Assembly (NCBI GenBank): GCA_947623905.1
Contig: CANQHX010000003.1
Location: forward strand, 1 to 64,000
DNA length: 64,000 nucleotides
Direction: 5' to 3'
Source of the DNA: an uncultured Lachnospiraceae bacterium
GTDB lineage: Bacteria > Bacillota > Clostridia > Lachnospirales > Lachnospiraceae
Part shown: positions 51,042 through 60,501 of the stretch, piece after piece
How positions within the stretch are numbered: position 1 is the first letter of the stretch
How the letters are laid out: each line of letters opens with the position of its first letter
Position numbers and translations under genes: made by a program
The notes under the pieces: model-generated
What the model was told of the DNA's origin: nothing
Databases searched by the model: none
The model's input: only the letters and a program-made list of their open reading frames with translations

Positions 51042-51944
51042 ATGAATAGAAGAGTATACAGAGAAAAGAATGACGGTAAGTTGAGAAGGCACGCGCGCGG
51101 GGGGATCGTTCTGACCGCGATGGTGATCGCCCTGTGCCTGTCCGGCTGCGGACAGAAGGGGGAAGAAACACCCTCTGAAATTATGCCGGAGGAGACTTCG
51201 GCGGCGTCGTTTGTCCCGGCGGAAACCACTGGGACGCCGGAGCCTTCCGCCGCGCCGGTTGTGACCCCGGAGGCTTCCCCCACTCCAGCGCCTACGCCGG
51301 AGCCTGTGGCCAACGGTTATACAGTGGTGATCGATCCGGGACATCAGCAGCATGCCAATTCCGGCCAGGAGCCCATCGGCCCCGGAGCAGAGGAGACGAA
51401 GCCGAAGGTGGCGTCCGGTACCCAGGGTGTATCCACGGGGACGCCGGAATACCAGCTTACCCTTACGGTGTCTCTCCGGCTGGAGCAGGAGCTGAAGCAG
51501 AGGGGGTATAACGTGGTGATGGTCCGCACTGTCAACGATGTGGATATCAGCAATAAGGAGCGGGCGGATCTGGCGGCCCGGGCGGGAGGCGATGTGTTCA
51601 TCCGTGTCCACGCCAACGGCAGCGACGATCCGGGCGTGTCCGGTACGTGTACCATATGTCCCGGCGCGGAGAACCCTTATATGGAGGAAAGCCTGATCCG
51701 GCAGTGCCGGGATCTTTCCGAGCGGATCGCGGACAAGGTGAGCGCCGCGACGGGATTTCGGAATCTCGGGGCCATAGCTATGGACAATATGAGCGGCATC
51801 AACTGGTGCACCATACCGGTATCCATTGTGGAGATGGGATTTATGACCAATCCAGCGGAGGATGAGGCTATGGGAACCCCGGAATGCCAGCAGCAGATCG
51901 CGGCAGGGATCGCCGACGGGATCGACGATTATTTTGCCCGGTGA
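51042..51944 (+). CDS. N-acetylmuramoyl-L-alanine amidase lipoprotein (Amidase_3)
   Basis: A 300-aa zinc amidase that cuts the bond between muramic acid and the stem peptide. Residues about 17-37 are a lipoprotein signal with lipobox LSGC, then a Pro/Thr/Glu-rich linker to about residue 90. The catalytic domain has zinc ligands in VVIDPGHQQH, a middle Glu, VFIRVHANG and the C-terminal catalytic Glu in SIVEMGFMTNPAED. GGAGGG precedes ATG 51042; a longer frame from 50955 overlaps the promoter and is rejected. It is anchored to the outer membrane face by lipid. A CPBP protease gene follows 20 bases downstream. Confidence 0.92.
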   Translation: MNRRVYREKNDGKLRRHARGGIVLTAMVIALCLSGCGQKGEETPSEIMPEETSAASFVPAETTGTPEPSAAPVVTPEASPTPAPTPEPVANGYTVVIDPGHQQHANSGQEPIGPGAEETKPKVASGTQGVSTGTPEYQLTLTVSLRLEQELKQRGYNVVMVRTVNDVDISNKERADLAARAGGDVFIRVHANGSDDPGVSGTCTICPGAENPYMEESLIRQCRDLSERIADKVSAATGFRNLGAIAMDNMSGINWCTIPVSIVEMGFMTNPAEDEAMGTPECQQQIAAGIADGIDDYFAR

Positions 51945-51964
51945 CAAGGAGAGAAGTGCAGAAC

Positions 51965-52828
51965 ATGAAGATGAACGGAAAAAAATCCATGATCATTGCT
52001 TTTATGGTCATGTCGCTGTTATTTTACTATATATTTACCAGCATGGTGAGTACCACCATACAGATCCTGTATTCTTTGTATTCCATGTATATAGCAGGAG
52101 GAGATGGGCAACCATATGTAAATATCGTTCTGGTTACCGGTATATGCGCCGGATTGTACATTCCCATCGTGTATTCCCTGTTTTTTCAGAAAGACGGTAA
52201 ACGGAACGGTTCTGCGTTCGGCCTCGTGTGGCTTATCCCTCTGGGAGCCGCCCTGTGCCTGGTCCTGAATATCCTCATCAGCGTAAGCGGTATCTCCAGG
52301 CTGTTTGATACCTATGATCAGCTCGCCAAACAGATCTATAACGGCAATCTTATCATAGAGATCCTGTCTATAGGCGTTGTCGCCCCCATCACGGAGGAAC
52401 TGATCTTCCGGGGCGTGATGTATAAGGGCCTGCGGACCTTTTTCAGACCGCTCTGGGCGGTAGTACTTTCCGCGGTATTTTTCGGGCTGTATCACGGCAA
52501 TGTAGTGCAGTTCCTCTACGCGGGAACCCTGGGAGCTTTTATGGCCATGGTATATGAACGGTACCGTCATATCATCGCGCCCATCCTTGTCCACATGTCC
52601 GCCAATATCATGTCCATCCTGTCGACGGACGCGAAACCGGTACGGCATTTCCTGTCCATAGAAGCCGGTACGGTCTTTCTCCTGGCGCTTATCGCCCTGG
52701 GGTTGATCGCGGCGCCCATCCTCATAAGCAGGCTGGTGCCGTCCACAAAGAATGCGGCGGAAAAAAAGCCGAAGGAACCTGCGGAAAGAAAAGAAGAAGT
52801 ACAGCAGGAACCGCCGGAGAACAGATAA
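51965..52828 (+). CDS. CPBP-family intramembrane metalloprotease
   Basis: A 287-aa membrane protein with about seven to eight helices and the CPBP (Rce1-like, ABI) motifs: TEELIFRGVMYKGLR (EExxxR), FGLYHGN (FxxxH) and HMSANIMS (HxxxN). The C-terminal tail is charged and Lys/Glu-rich. AAGGAGAG precedes ATG 51965. Such proteases process membrane peptides or confer bacteriocin self-protection; no bacteriocin gene is adjacent. It appears co-transcribed with the amidase and ends at a bidirectional hairpin. Confidence 0.9.
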   Translation: MKMNGKKSMIIAFMVMSLLFYYIFTSMVSTTIQILYSLYSMYIAGGDGQPYVNIVLVTGICAGLYIPIVYSLFFQKDGKRNGSAFGLVWLIPLGAALCLVLNILISVSGISRLFDTYDQLAKQIYNGNLIIEILSIGVVAPITEELIFRGVMYKGLRTFFRPLWAVVLSAVFFGLYHGNVVQFLYAGTLGAFMAMVYERYRHIIAPILVHMSANIMSILSTDAKPVRHFLSIEAGTVFLLALIALGLIAAPILISRLVPSTKNAAEKKPKEPAERKEEVQQEPPENR

Positions 52829-52904
52829 AAAACTGCCCCGCAGCCTGTTCACGCCGGCGGGCAGAGACCCTGACAGTGCAGACAGACTGCGGAGCAGTTT
52901 TTTT
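52829..52904. terminator. Convergent terminator hairpin
   Basis: 52829-52843 pairs with 52887-52901 as a 15-bp stem with one mismatch, enclosing a 43-base loop. A7-like sequence on one side and seven T on the other let it serve the CPBP gene (+) and the ATPase gene (-), whose stops it separates. Confidence 0.75.
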
Positions 52905-52913
52905 ATGTTCTTT

Positions 52914-55379
52914 TTACAAGCTTTTAGGGTTTTTGGCGGCTCTTTTTGCCTCGTACTCCGCCTTCTTTTTCATCACCAGCCGGAAATATTTTTTCAGGTA
53001 TTCCCGGATGATATTGGCGAGACTCAGGAACGAGTAGGAGGAAAAGATAAATACGATCAGCAGCATGGAGCACTGGATGGACAGTCCGGTGATGTCGAAC
53101 AGCCTGTGGAGCACCGTGCTGCAGAACAACAGCAGCAGGATGGACAATGCAAAGATACATTTCCGGATCACATCGAACGGCTCGCAGATCTCAAACAGCA
53201 CCATAAGGCCGATACACGCCATGAGCAGTGTGGCAACGGTAGCCACCGATTTGGCGTCGATGGTGAACGTTGCGCCGAATACCACCAGAGCGCCGATCAT
53301 AAAGAAGTTCGTCAGTCCTGCGGGCATGGCCTTGGACATGACATTGGAAAGGAACCCTCCCTCGATGCGCGCCTTATTGGGCTGCAGCGCCAGCAGCGTG
53401 GCGGGAATGCCGATGGTACAGAGGCTGATGAGAGATACGTGGGTGGGCTCCAGCGGGTACTTCAGGCTGAACAGTATGGAAAAAAGCGCCATAAGGAAGG
53501 AAAAGATATTTTTCACCAGGAACAGGCTGGCGGAGCGCTGCACGTTGTTTACCACCCGGCGGCCTTCCAGTACAACGGAAGGCATGCAGGCGAAGTTATT
53601 GTCCAGCAGTACCAGCTGCGCAGCCTGAGAGGCGGCCTGGCTGCCGGACGCCATGGCGATGCTGCAGTCCGCGTCCTTTAATGCCAGTACATCGTTGACG
53701 CCGTCGCCGGTCATGGCCACGGTATTTCCCTGTTTTTTCAGTGAATGGACAAATTTCCGCTTCTGATCGGGGGTCACCCGTCCGAATACGGTATATTTGG
53801 AGATGGCCTCGTCGATGGCCTCCTCTGTCTGAAGGGTCTGGGCGTCCACATAGTTTTCCGCCCCGGCGATGCCGGCGGTCTGGGCGATCCTGGACACGGT
53901 TACCGGATTGTCGCCGGAGATCACCTTGATCTGTACATCCTGCTGGGCAAAGTACCGGAATGTCTCCGGCGCTTCCTTCCGGATGGGATTGGTGAGCAGC
54001 ACGAGACCCAGAGGGGTCACGGCTCCGGTGAGGGGTTTGCCGCTCTCCACTGTGCCGTCGTATGTACCGAACACAAGCACGCGGTATCCCTCGGCGCCTT
54101 TTTCTTCAATGGTTTCCTCATAATCTGCATACCGGTCCCGCAGGACAAATTCCGGCGCGCCCAGCACATAGGGGGTGTCGTCCAGGGTGACGCTGCTGTA
54201 TTTGGTAGCGGAAGAGAAAGGCACCACATTGGCAGCCGCCGCTCCGGATTTTTCCGTAAAGAACTGCCGCAGGGCGTTCATGGTAATGTTGTCGTTGGAC
54301 ATATTGCCCGCAAAGTCCCCCATGAGATGTTCCAGCGGGGGCATTTTTTCGTTGTCATAGGCAGGCAGGGGATCTATGGAAGCCACCTCCATGTCGTTGC
54401 CGGTGATGGTGCCCGTTTTGTCCACGCACAGCACGTTGACCCGCGCCAGCGTTTCGATACACTTCATGTCGTGGACCAGGACCTTCTGCTGGGCAAGGCG
54501 CATGACGCTCACTACAAGAGCCACGGTAGCCAGCAGGTACAGTCCTTCGGGGATCATGCCGATAATGGCGGCGATCATGCTGGTGATGCTGGTACGGATG
54601 TTTCCCGTGGCGGAAAACTGCTGGGCAAACAGCAGGATGCCGATGGGGATGATCAGGATGCCAACGGCCTTTACCAGCTTATTGAGAGAGCGGATCATCT
54701 CGGACTGCTCTCCCTGACGGGACTGCTTGGCCTCCAGCGTCAGCCTGGATACGTAGGAATCCGGGCCCACCTTTTCCAGCTGCGCCTTACAAGTTCCCGA
54801 TACGATAAAACTGCCGGACAGAAGATGGTCCCCCGGTTTTTTTGTGATCTCTTTTGATTCGCCGGTGATGAGGGACTCGTTGACCTGCACGGTACCCTCC
54901 AGCACCACAGCGTCGGCGCTGATCTGGTTGCCGCCGCCAAACTTCACCACGTCGTCCAGCACAAGGCGCTCGGAAGGAATGACGCCTTCCTTTCCGTTCC
55001 GGATCACTGTGGCCTTGGGCGCGTTGAGGACGTTTAAGTTGTCCAGTACCTTTTTGGAACGGATCTCCTGGACGATGCCCGTCACGGTATTGGCGATGAT
55101 GATAGGCAGAAACGTCAGGTCACGGAAGGACCCCACAAGGATGAGCAGCAGGGCGATGATGGCAAAGATCAGGTTAAAATAGGTAAATACGTTGCTGCGG
55201 ACGATCTCCTTTGTCGTCTTGGAGTGGGCGTCCACCGGCACATTCATATAGCCTTCGGCAATGTGCTGCCGCACCTGGGCTGTGGTCAGCCCGACGGAGG
55301 GATCCGGCGAAAAGGGCGTGGCCGGTCCCCGCTGCTCCTCAGGTTCTTCCACAGGAAGGGGCTTGAATGGATTTCTCAA
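52914..55379 (-). CDS. P-type cation-transporting ATPase
   Basis: An 821-aa P-type ATPase. In order: N-terminal cytoplasmic part, two helices (about 62-100), actuator domain with TGES (172-175), helices 3-4 with the GMIPEGL segment (274-280), phosphorylated D320 in CVDKTGTITG, a nucleotide domain, and the hinge TGDGVNDVLALKDAD, then six further helices with CTIGIPATLLAL. The PEGL motif in helix 4 and the ending resemble the Firmicutes group that includes PacL-like and uncharacterised ATPases; Ca2+ or Mn2+ are reasonable but unproven cargo. It lies 13 bases after coaX in the same direction. Confidence 0.92.
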   Translation of the reverse strand: MRNPFKPLPVEEPEEQRGPATPFSPDPSVGLTTAQVRQHIAEGYMNVPVDAHSKTTKEIVRSNVFTYFNLIFAIIALLLILVGSFRDLTFLPIIIANTVTGIVQEIRSKKVLDNLNVLNAPKATVIRNGKEGVIPSERLVLDDVVKFGGGNQISADAVVLEGTVQVNESLITGESKEITKKPGDHLLSGSFIVSGTCKAQLEKVGPDSYVSRLTLEAKQSRQGEQSEMIRSLNKLVKAVGILIIPIGILLFAQQFSATGNIRTSITSMIAAIIGMIPEGLYLLATVALVVSVMRLAQQKVLVHDMKCIETLARVNVLCVDKTGTITGNDMEVASIDPLPAYDNEKMPPLEHLMGDFAGNMSNDNITMNALRQFFTEKSGAAAANVVPFSSATKYSSVTLDDTPYVLGAPEFVLRDRYADYEETIEEKGAEGYRVLVFGTYDGTVESGKPLTGAVTPLGLVLLTNPIRKEAPETFRYFAQQDVQIKVISGDNPVTVSRIAQTAGIAGAENYVDAQTLQTEEAIDEAISKYTVFGRVTPDQKRKFVHSLKKQGNTVAMTGDGVNDVLALKDADCSIAMASGSQAASQAAQLVLLDNNFACMPSVVLEGRRVVNNVQRSASLFLVKNIFSFLMALFSILFSLKYPLEPTHVSLISLCTIGIPATLLALQPNKARIEGGFLSNVMSKAMPAGLTNFFMIGALVVFGATFTIDAKSVATVATLLMACIGLMVLFEICEPFDVIRKCIFALSILLLLFCSTVLHRLFDITGLSIQCSMLLIVFIFSSYSFLSLANIIREYLKKYFRLVMKKKAEYEAKRAAKNPKSL

Positions 55380-55392
55380 AACAGTGATCCTC

Positions 55393-56157
55393 CTATCTGT
55401 TTTTGTCGTATATGATCTTCAGTCCTTTGGACAGCAGGCTGGGATCGTGAATGACGTGCCGCCTGCAGTGTTTTACGATGGTGTGGGACATACCTCCTGT
55501 GGCGATAGCGGTCACAGGCGTGCCCAGTTCCTCCTCTATGCGGTCCAGCAGCCCGTCCACAGCTGCCGCGCTGCCCCGGATGATGCCGCTCTTCATACAG
55601 TCGGTGGTGTTGGTGCCGATGACCTTTTCCGGTACATCCATACTGATCTTGGGCAGGAGGGAGGTGCCGGTGATGAGGGCGTCCAGGGACGTCATGACGC
55701 CGGGCATGATCATGCCGCCCAGATAATTTTTGTCTTTGTCAATGACAGAAATGGTAGTGGCAGTGCCCATGTCGATGATGGCCAGGGGCACGGGATACTG
55801 GGCGATAGCCGCCACCGCGTCGGCGGCTCTGTCCGCGCCCAGCTGGGCAGGGTTGTCCAGCTTGATCTTCAGGCCGTTTTTCACGCCCGGGCCCACTGCC
55901 AGAGGCGTGGTGCCGGTGATCATCCGGATGGCGCTGGCCATAGGCTCGTTAATAGGCGGCACTACGGAGCTGTAAATGCTCCCGTGGATCTCCTTCGGGT
56001 CAATGTGATGGATCTCCAGCACATTTTTCAAGTCAATGGCGTATTCCAGACCTGTCTTTGTGCGGTTGGTGGACAGCCGTTCCTCCAGCACCAGCGCGCT
56101 GCCCCGGAAGCACGCCGCCACAATATTGGTATTTCCGATATCTACTGTTAATATCAC
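55393..56157 (-). CDS. coaX: Type III pantothenate kinase
   Basis: A 254-aa ASKHA-fold kinase that phosphorylates pantothenate, the first step of coenzyme A synthesis. Motifs: TVDIGNTNIV at the start, the GADRAADAVAA loop and DMGTATTISVIDK. A GTG at 56157 preceded by GTGAGG gives the usual length of about 255; the longer frame upstream contains no family sequence. It is divergent from coaBC, and the two share a 195-base control region. CoA is the source of the phosphopantetheine needed by the carrier proteins elsewhere in this window, though the genes are far apart. Confidence 0.95.
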   Translation of the reverse strand: MILTVDIGNTNIVAACFRGSALVLEERLSTNRTKTGLEYAIDLKNVLEIHHIDPKEIHGSIYSSVVPPINEPMASAIRMITGTTPLAVGPGVKNGLKIKLDNPAQLGADRAADAVAAIAQYPVPLAIIDMGTATTISVIDKDKNYLGGMIMPGVMTSLDALITGTSLLPKISMDVPEKVIGTNTTDCMKSGIIRGSAAAVDGLLDRIEEELGTPVTAIATGGMSHTIVKHCRRHVIHDPSLLSKGLKIIYDKNR

Positions 56158-56199
56158 AAATAAAACCTCACTTTTAAAAAGAATGTCAAACACTTCCAG

Positions 56200-56228
56200 A
56201 TTATAGCACACAAAGGGGTTTGTGTCGA
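56200..56228 (-). promoter_or_regulatory. Promoter for coaX
   Basis: On the - strand TCGACA (56228-56223), 17 bases and TATAAT (56205-56200), with TGC before the -10 as an extended element. It faces away from the coaBC promoter. Confidence 0.75.
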
Positions 56229-56295
56229 TAAAAATGTATGGAAGAAATTTTGAACAATTTTTAAGAAGACGTTGCGCCGCCCCTGCATAAAATGG

Positions 56296-56324
56296 TTGCA
56301 AAATGCACCGGATGTTTTTATAAT
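56296..56324 (+). promoter_or_regulatory. Promoter for coaBC
   Basis: TTGCAA (56296-56301), 17-base spacer and a perfect TATAAT (56319-56324). The AGGAGGGG ribosome site and start codon follow within 30 bases. Confidence 0.8.
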
Positions 56325-56352
56325 TAGGACAGAAAAAGACAGGAGGGGTCTT

Positions 56353-57561
56353 ATGCTCACAGGAAAAACGATCTTACTGGGTGTGACGGGAAGTATTTCC
56401 GCCTATAAGATGGCCAATGTGGCCAGCACGCTGGCAAAAATGCACGCCGACGTCCATGTGCTCATGACGGAACATGCCGCCCGCTTTATCAATCCCATTG
56501 TGTTTGACACGCTGACCGGAAACAAATGTCTGACAGACCTCTTTGACCGGACCAATCCGTCCGCGGTGGAGCACGTGCGTCTGGGAGAAAAGGCGGATGT
56601 GTTCATGGTGGCGCCGGCCTCTGCCGATGCGGTGGCGAAGCTGGCTTACGGCCTGGCGGACGACGCCCTCACGTCCACCTTTATCGCCTGCAGGGCGCCC
56701 AAACTCATCGCTCCGGCTATGAACGTCAATATGTACGAGAACCCGGCGGTGCAGCGCAATCTGGATATACTGCGGCAGATGGGCGCAAAGATCATAGAGC
56801 CGGCGGAGGGGATCCTTGCCTGCAAGGCGGTGGGACGCGGCAAACTCCCTGACGAGCAGCTTCTTGTGGACCATATCCTCCGTGTAGTGGCAAGGAAAAA
56901 AGATCTGGAAGGGAAGAGGGTCCTCTGCACGGCGGGCCCTACCCGGGAGGCTATCGATCCGGTGCGCTACATTTCCAACGGCTCCAGCGGCAAGATGGGC
57001 TACGCCCTTGCCCGGGAGGCCATGCTCCGGGGCGCCCGGGTGACCCTTGTGACCGGTCCGGTGTCCATTGACCCGCCCCCCTTTGTGGACGTGGTGCGCG
57101 TGACAAGCGCCCGGGAGATGTTCGAGCAGGTGACAAAGCGGAGCGCCGGGCAGGATATCATCATCAAGGCCGCCGCGGTGGCGGATTATACGCCTGCGGC
57201 AGTGAGCGCGGAAAAGATCAAGAAAACGGACGGGGACAGCGCCATCCCGCTGAAGCGCACAGACGATATTCTCCGGTACCTCGGGGAGCACAGACAGCCC
57301 GGCCAGTATCTGTGCGGTTTTTCCATGGAAACGGAGCATATGCTGGAAAATTCCAGAGCGAAGCTGGAAAAAAAGCACGCGGATATGATCGTGGCAAATA
57401 ACCTGAAGGTGGCGGGCGCCGGCTTCGCGGGGGATACCAACGTCATCACTATCCTCACAAAGGAGGATACCATTGAACTGGAGCTCATGTCCAAGGAGGA
57501 AGCCGCCGGAAAGATACTGGATGTCATCGTGGATTCGATAAACAGCCGTTTTGACCGGTAA
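56353..57561 (+). CDS. coaBC: Bifunctional phosphopantothenoylcysteine decarboxylase/synthetase
   Basis: A 402-aa two-domain enzyme for the second and third steps of CoA synthesis. The N-terminal flavoprotein CoaC has GVTGSISAYKM, VAPASADAVAKLA and PAMNVNMYENP. The C-terminal CoaB, from about residue 185, has GPTREAIDPVRYISNGSSGK and AAAVADYTP. AGGAGGGG precedes ATG 56353; upstream frame sequence is non-coding. It is divergent from coaX, a logical pairing in the same pathway. Confidence 0.96.
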   Translation: MLTGKTILLGVTGSISAYKMANVASTLAKMHADVHVLMTEHAARFINPIVFDTLTGNKCLTDLFDRTNPSAVEHVRLGEKADVFMVAPASADAVAKLAYGLADDALTSTFIACRAPKLIAPAMNVNMYENPAVQRNLDILRQMGAKIIEPAEGILACKAVGRGKLPDEQLLVDHILRVVARKKDLEGKRVLCTAGPTREAIDPVRYISNGSSGKMGYALAREAMLRGARVTLVTGPVSIDPPPFVDVVRVTSAREMFEQVTKRSAGQDIIIKAAAVADYTPAAVSAEKIKKTDGDSAIPLKRTDDILRYLGEHRQPGQYLCGFSMETEHMLENSRAKLEKKHADMIVANNLKVAGAGFAGDTNVITILTKEDTIELELMSKEEAAGKILDVIVDSINSRFDR

Positions 57562-57586
57562 GTGACACAGTTTCAACATATTTCTG

Positions 57587-57595
57587 TGCTATGAT
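57587..57595 (+). promoter_or_regulatory. Candidate extended -10 promoter for the two-component operon
   Basis: TGCTATGAT at 57587-57595 forms an extended -10 (TGnTATGAT) 41 bases before the response-regulator ATG. No convincing -35 is present at the right distance, which is tolerated for extended -10 promoters. Confidence 0.4.
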
Positions 57596-57635
57596 GACAA
57601 AAAAGTCCCAGGAGACAGAAACGGAGATGTGAAGT

Positions 57636-58313
57636 ATGGATAAAGTAAATATTCTCGTAGTGGACGATGAGTGCCGGATGCGGAAGCTGGTAAAGGATTT
57701 CCTTGTGAAAAAGAATTATCAGGTGCTGGAAGCGTTCGACGGCGAGCAGGCTCTGGACATTTTTTTTGAGCACAAGGACATTTCCCTGATCATCCTGGAC
57801 GTGATGATGCCCAAGATGGACGGGTGGGAAGTCTGCCGGGAGATCCGTTCCTACAGCCAGGTGCCCATCATCATGCTCACGGCCAAGGGCGCCGAGCGGG
57901 ACGAGCTTCAGGGCTTTGAGCTGGGAGTGGACGAGTACATATCCAAGCCCTTCAGCCCCAAGATCCTTGTGGCCAGGGTGGAGGCGCTGCTGCGCCGTTC
58001 CAAGGTCATCACCAGCGATCAGGTGATCGTGGTGGGAGATCTGGAGATCAACAAGGCGGCCCACCAGGTGCTGGTGGACGGAAAGCCGGTGGAGCTGAGC
58101 TTTAAGGAATTTGAACTGCTCACTTATTTTGTGGAAAACAAAGGCATTGCCCTGTCCAGGGAGCGCATCCTGAACAATGTGTGGAATTACGATTATTTCG
58201 GCGACGCCCGCACCATCGATACCCATGTGAAGAAGCTGCGGAGCAAGCTTGGAAAGCTTGGCAAATACATTCATACCATATGGGGTATGGGCTATAAGTT
58301 TGAAGAGGAGTAA
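57636..58313 (+). CDS. OmpR/PhoB-family response regulator
   Basis: A 225-aa regulator with an N-terminal receiver domain: acidic pocket D10-D11, phosphorylated D55 in ILDVMMPKMDG, T in MLTAKG and K in YISKPFSP. The C-terminal winged helix (about 128-225) has ELSFKEFELLTYFVENKG and DARTIDTHVKKLRSKLG. It lies 8 bases upstream of its histidine kinase. Regulated genes and stimulus are unknown; downstream coupling to hisHF is unusual. Confidence 0.95.
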   Translation: MDKVNILVVDDECRMRKLVKDFLVKKNYQVLEAFDGEQALDIFFEHKDISLIILDVMMPKMDGWEVCREIRSYSQVPIIMLTAKGAERDELQGFELGVDEYISKPFSPKILVARVEALLRRSKVITSDQVIVVGDLEINKAAHQVLVDGKPVELSFKEFELLTYFVENKGIALSRERILNNVWNYDYFGDARTIDTHVKKLRSKLGKLGKYIHTIWGMGYKFEEE

Positions 58314-58321
58314 AGCGGCAG

Positions 58322-59884
58322 ATGAATGAAACCATACATCCCGGCCATTCGCTGAAGACGAAGGTAGCCATTTCCTTTTTCGGCACGCTGTTTTTTATAC
58401 TGGTGTGCAGCTGGCTGGCTACCTCCTTTTTCCTGGAGAGGTACTATGTGCGGGACAAGGAAAAGGCTCTGGTGAACATATACGACACCATCAACAGCAT
58501 GACCACAAGCAGCCTGAGCGACAATGATTCTACTCTTGCTCTGGAGCAGGCGTGCGAGAACGGCAATATCTCCCTGCTGGTGACGGATTCTTCCCTGAAC
58601 ATCCTGTTTTCCACAAAAAATAAGGCGGATATGGAAAATTACCGGCTGTATGAGTATGTGTACGGTATTGATTATCTTGCCCAGAGGGGGGAGAATATCA
58701 GTTTCTCGGCCGACAATGTGATACAGGCCACAGATACGTACGAGCTTGTGCGGAACCGGGATCCCAGATTTGACAGCGACTATCTGGAGATGGCGGGTAT
58801 TCTGAACGATTCCCGCTATTTTGTCATGCGTACGCCGGTGGAGAGCCTGCGGGAGGCCGCGTCTCTGTCCAAGCTTATCCTGTTCTACATTGTGCTCATC
58901 GCTCTTGTGCTGGGGGGTCTGTTCATCCTCATCATCAGCAGCCGCATGACCCTGCGGCTCACCAACCTGATGAAGGTGTCGGACCGTATGGCCCATCTGG
59001 ACTTTGACGCAAAATACGAGGAAGACGACGCGGACGACGAAGTCAGCCGTCTGGGAGAGAGTATCAACTTCCTTTCCCGGAAGCTGGAAAAGACCATCTC
59101 GGAGCTGAAGACTGCCAACAACGAGCTGAAGAAGGATATCGCTCAGAAGGAGCAGATCGACGAGATGCGCAAGGAGTTCCTTTCCAATGTATCCCATGAA
59201 CTGAAGACGCCCATTGCCCTTATACAGGGATACGCGGAGGGACTGATGGACAATGTGAACGACGATCCCGAGAGCAGGAACTTTTACTGTGAGGTCATTG
59301 CCGATGAAGCGGCAAAGATGAACAATATGGTGCAGAAGCTCCTTTCCCTGAACCGCATTGAGTTCGGCAAGGACGCGGTGGTGATGGAACGGTTTGACGT
59401 GACGGAGCTGATCCGGACGACTGTGGGCAATACTTCCATCATGGCGGAGCAGAAGCAGGTGAAAGTGGTGTTTCATGATCCCGGCCCCGTGCATGTGTGG
59501 GGAGACGCTTTCGCCGTGGAGGAGGTGCTGACCAATTACATCAGCAACGCCTTCAACCACGTGGAGAATGAGAACAAGATCGAGATACGGTTAGAGCAGG
59601 AGGAATTCGTGGCGAGGATCTCCGTGTTCAACACCGGCCAGCCCATCCCGGAGGAGGAGCTGGACAAGATCTGGATCAAATTTTATAAGGTAGACAAGGC
59701 CCGCACGAGAGAATACGGCGGCAGCGGCATCGGCCTTTCCATCGTGAAGGCGCTGATGGATTCCATGCACCAGCAGTGCGGCGTGAAAAATTATGACAAT
59801 GGCGTGGAATTCTGGTTTACCCTGGATACCAGGCAGGATGAGCCTGAGATGGCGCTGCAGCAGGAAGGACAAAAAGACATATGA
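58322..59884 (+). CDS. Membrane sensor histidine kinase
   Basis: A 520-aa sensor. Helix 1 (about 15-36) and helix 2 (about 184-206) border an external domain of about 145 residues without recognisable ligand motifs. A HAMP domain follows (about 207-262), with a coiled-coil stretch. The H-box has H292 in SNVSHELKTPIALIQGYAEGL (H292 position given), the N-box NYISNAFNH, and the G-boxes IWIKFYKVDKAR and GGSGIGLSIVK. It should phosphorylate the upstream regulator. Its last codons overlap hisH by 4 bases. Confidence 0.95.
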   Translation: MNETIHPGHSLKTKVAISFFGTLFFILVCSWLATSFFLERYYVRDKEKALVNIYDTINSMTTSSLSDNDSTLALEQACENGNISLLVTDSSLNILFSTKNKADMENYRLYEYVYGIDYLAQRGENISFSADNVIQATDTYELVRNRDPRFDSDYLEMAGILNDSRYFVMRTPVESLREAASLSKLILFYIVLIALVLGGLFILIISSRMTLRLTNLMKVSDRMAHLDFDAKYEEDDADDEVSRLGESINFLSRKLEKTISELKTANNELKKDIAQKEQIDEMRKEFLSNVSHELKTPIALIQGYAEGLMDNVNDDPESRNFYCEVIADEAAKMNNMVQKLLSLNRIEFGKDAVVMERFDVTELIRTTVGNTSIMAEQKQVKVVFHDPGPVHVWGDAFAVEEVLTNYISNAFNHVENENKIEIRLEQEEFVARISVFNTGQPIPEEELDKIWIKFYKVDKARTREYGGSGIGLSIVKALMDSMHQQCGVKNYDNGVEFWFTLDTRQDEPEMALQQEGQKDI

Positions 59885-60501
59885 TAGCAATCATTGATTA
59901 TGATGCCGGCAACATGCGCAGCGTGGAAAAGGCATTGGCGCGGCTGGGACAGCAGCCGGTGATCACGAGAGATCCGGAAACTATTTTGCAGGCGGACAAG
60001 GTGGTACTGCCGGGCGTAGGCTCCTTCGGAGCGGCTATGGAAGATCTGGAGCGGTACGGCCTCGTGCCGGTCATCCGGCAGACGGTGGCTTCCGGAACTC
60101 CTTTTCTGGGCATCTGCCTGGGCTTGCAGCTGTTGTTTGAGTCCAGCGAGGAATCTCCCGGCGTAAAAGGACTGGGCATCTGCAAAGGGCATATCCTCCG
60201 TATTCCCGGCGGCCCGGGGCTGAAGATCCCCCATATCGGATGGAATTCCCTGAAACTGTCCAACAATGGCAGGCTGTTCGCGGGCATTTCCCAGGAGGAA
60301 TATGTATATTTTGTCCATTCTTACTACTTAAAGGCAGAGGATCCGTCCATCGTCACCGCCTCCGCAGAGTACGGCGTGACTATTCATGCATCCGTGGAAC
60401 AGGACAATGTGTTCGCCTGCCAGTTCCATCCGGAGAAGAGCGGCAGGGTGGGTCTGCGTATCCTGGCAAATTTTGCCGCCCTGGAAGGGAGGAAAGGCTG
60501 A
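59881..60501 (+). CDS. hisH: Imidazole glycerol phosphate synthase glutaminase subunit
   Basis: A 206-aa class I glutamine amidotransferase that supplies ammonia to HisF in histidine synthesis. The nucleophile Cys lies in [12 protein letters not shown]; the triad is completed by His and Glu in [24 protein letters not shown] and [12 protein letters not shown] are typical. It begins inside the kinase stop codon (ATGA) and overlaps hisF by one base. The rest of the his operon is not in the window. Confidence 0.96.
   Translation: MIAIIDYDAGNMRSVEKALARLGQQPVITRDPETILQADKVVLPGVGSFGAAMEDLERYGLVPVIRQTVASGTPFLGICLGLQLLFESSEESPGVKGLGICKGHILRIPGGPGLKIPHIGWNSLKLSNNGRLFAGISQEEYVYFVHSYYLKAEDPSIVTASAEYGVTIHASVEQDNVFACQFHPEKSGRVGLRILANFAALEGRKG

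Noticed and set aside
53745-54857. 370-codon open frame on the + strand opposite the P-type ATPase
   Set aside because: All ATPase motifs are on the - strand; the + product shows no domain and is compositionally a shadow.
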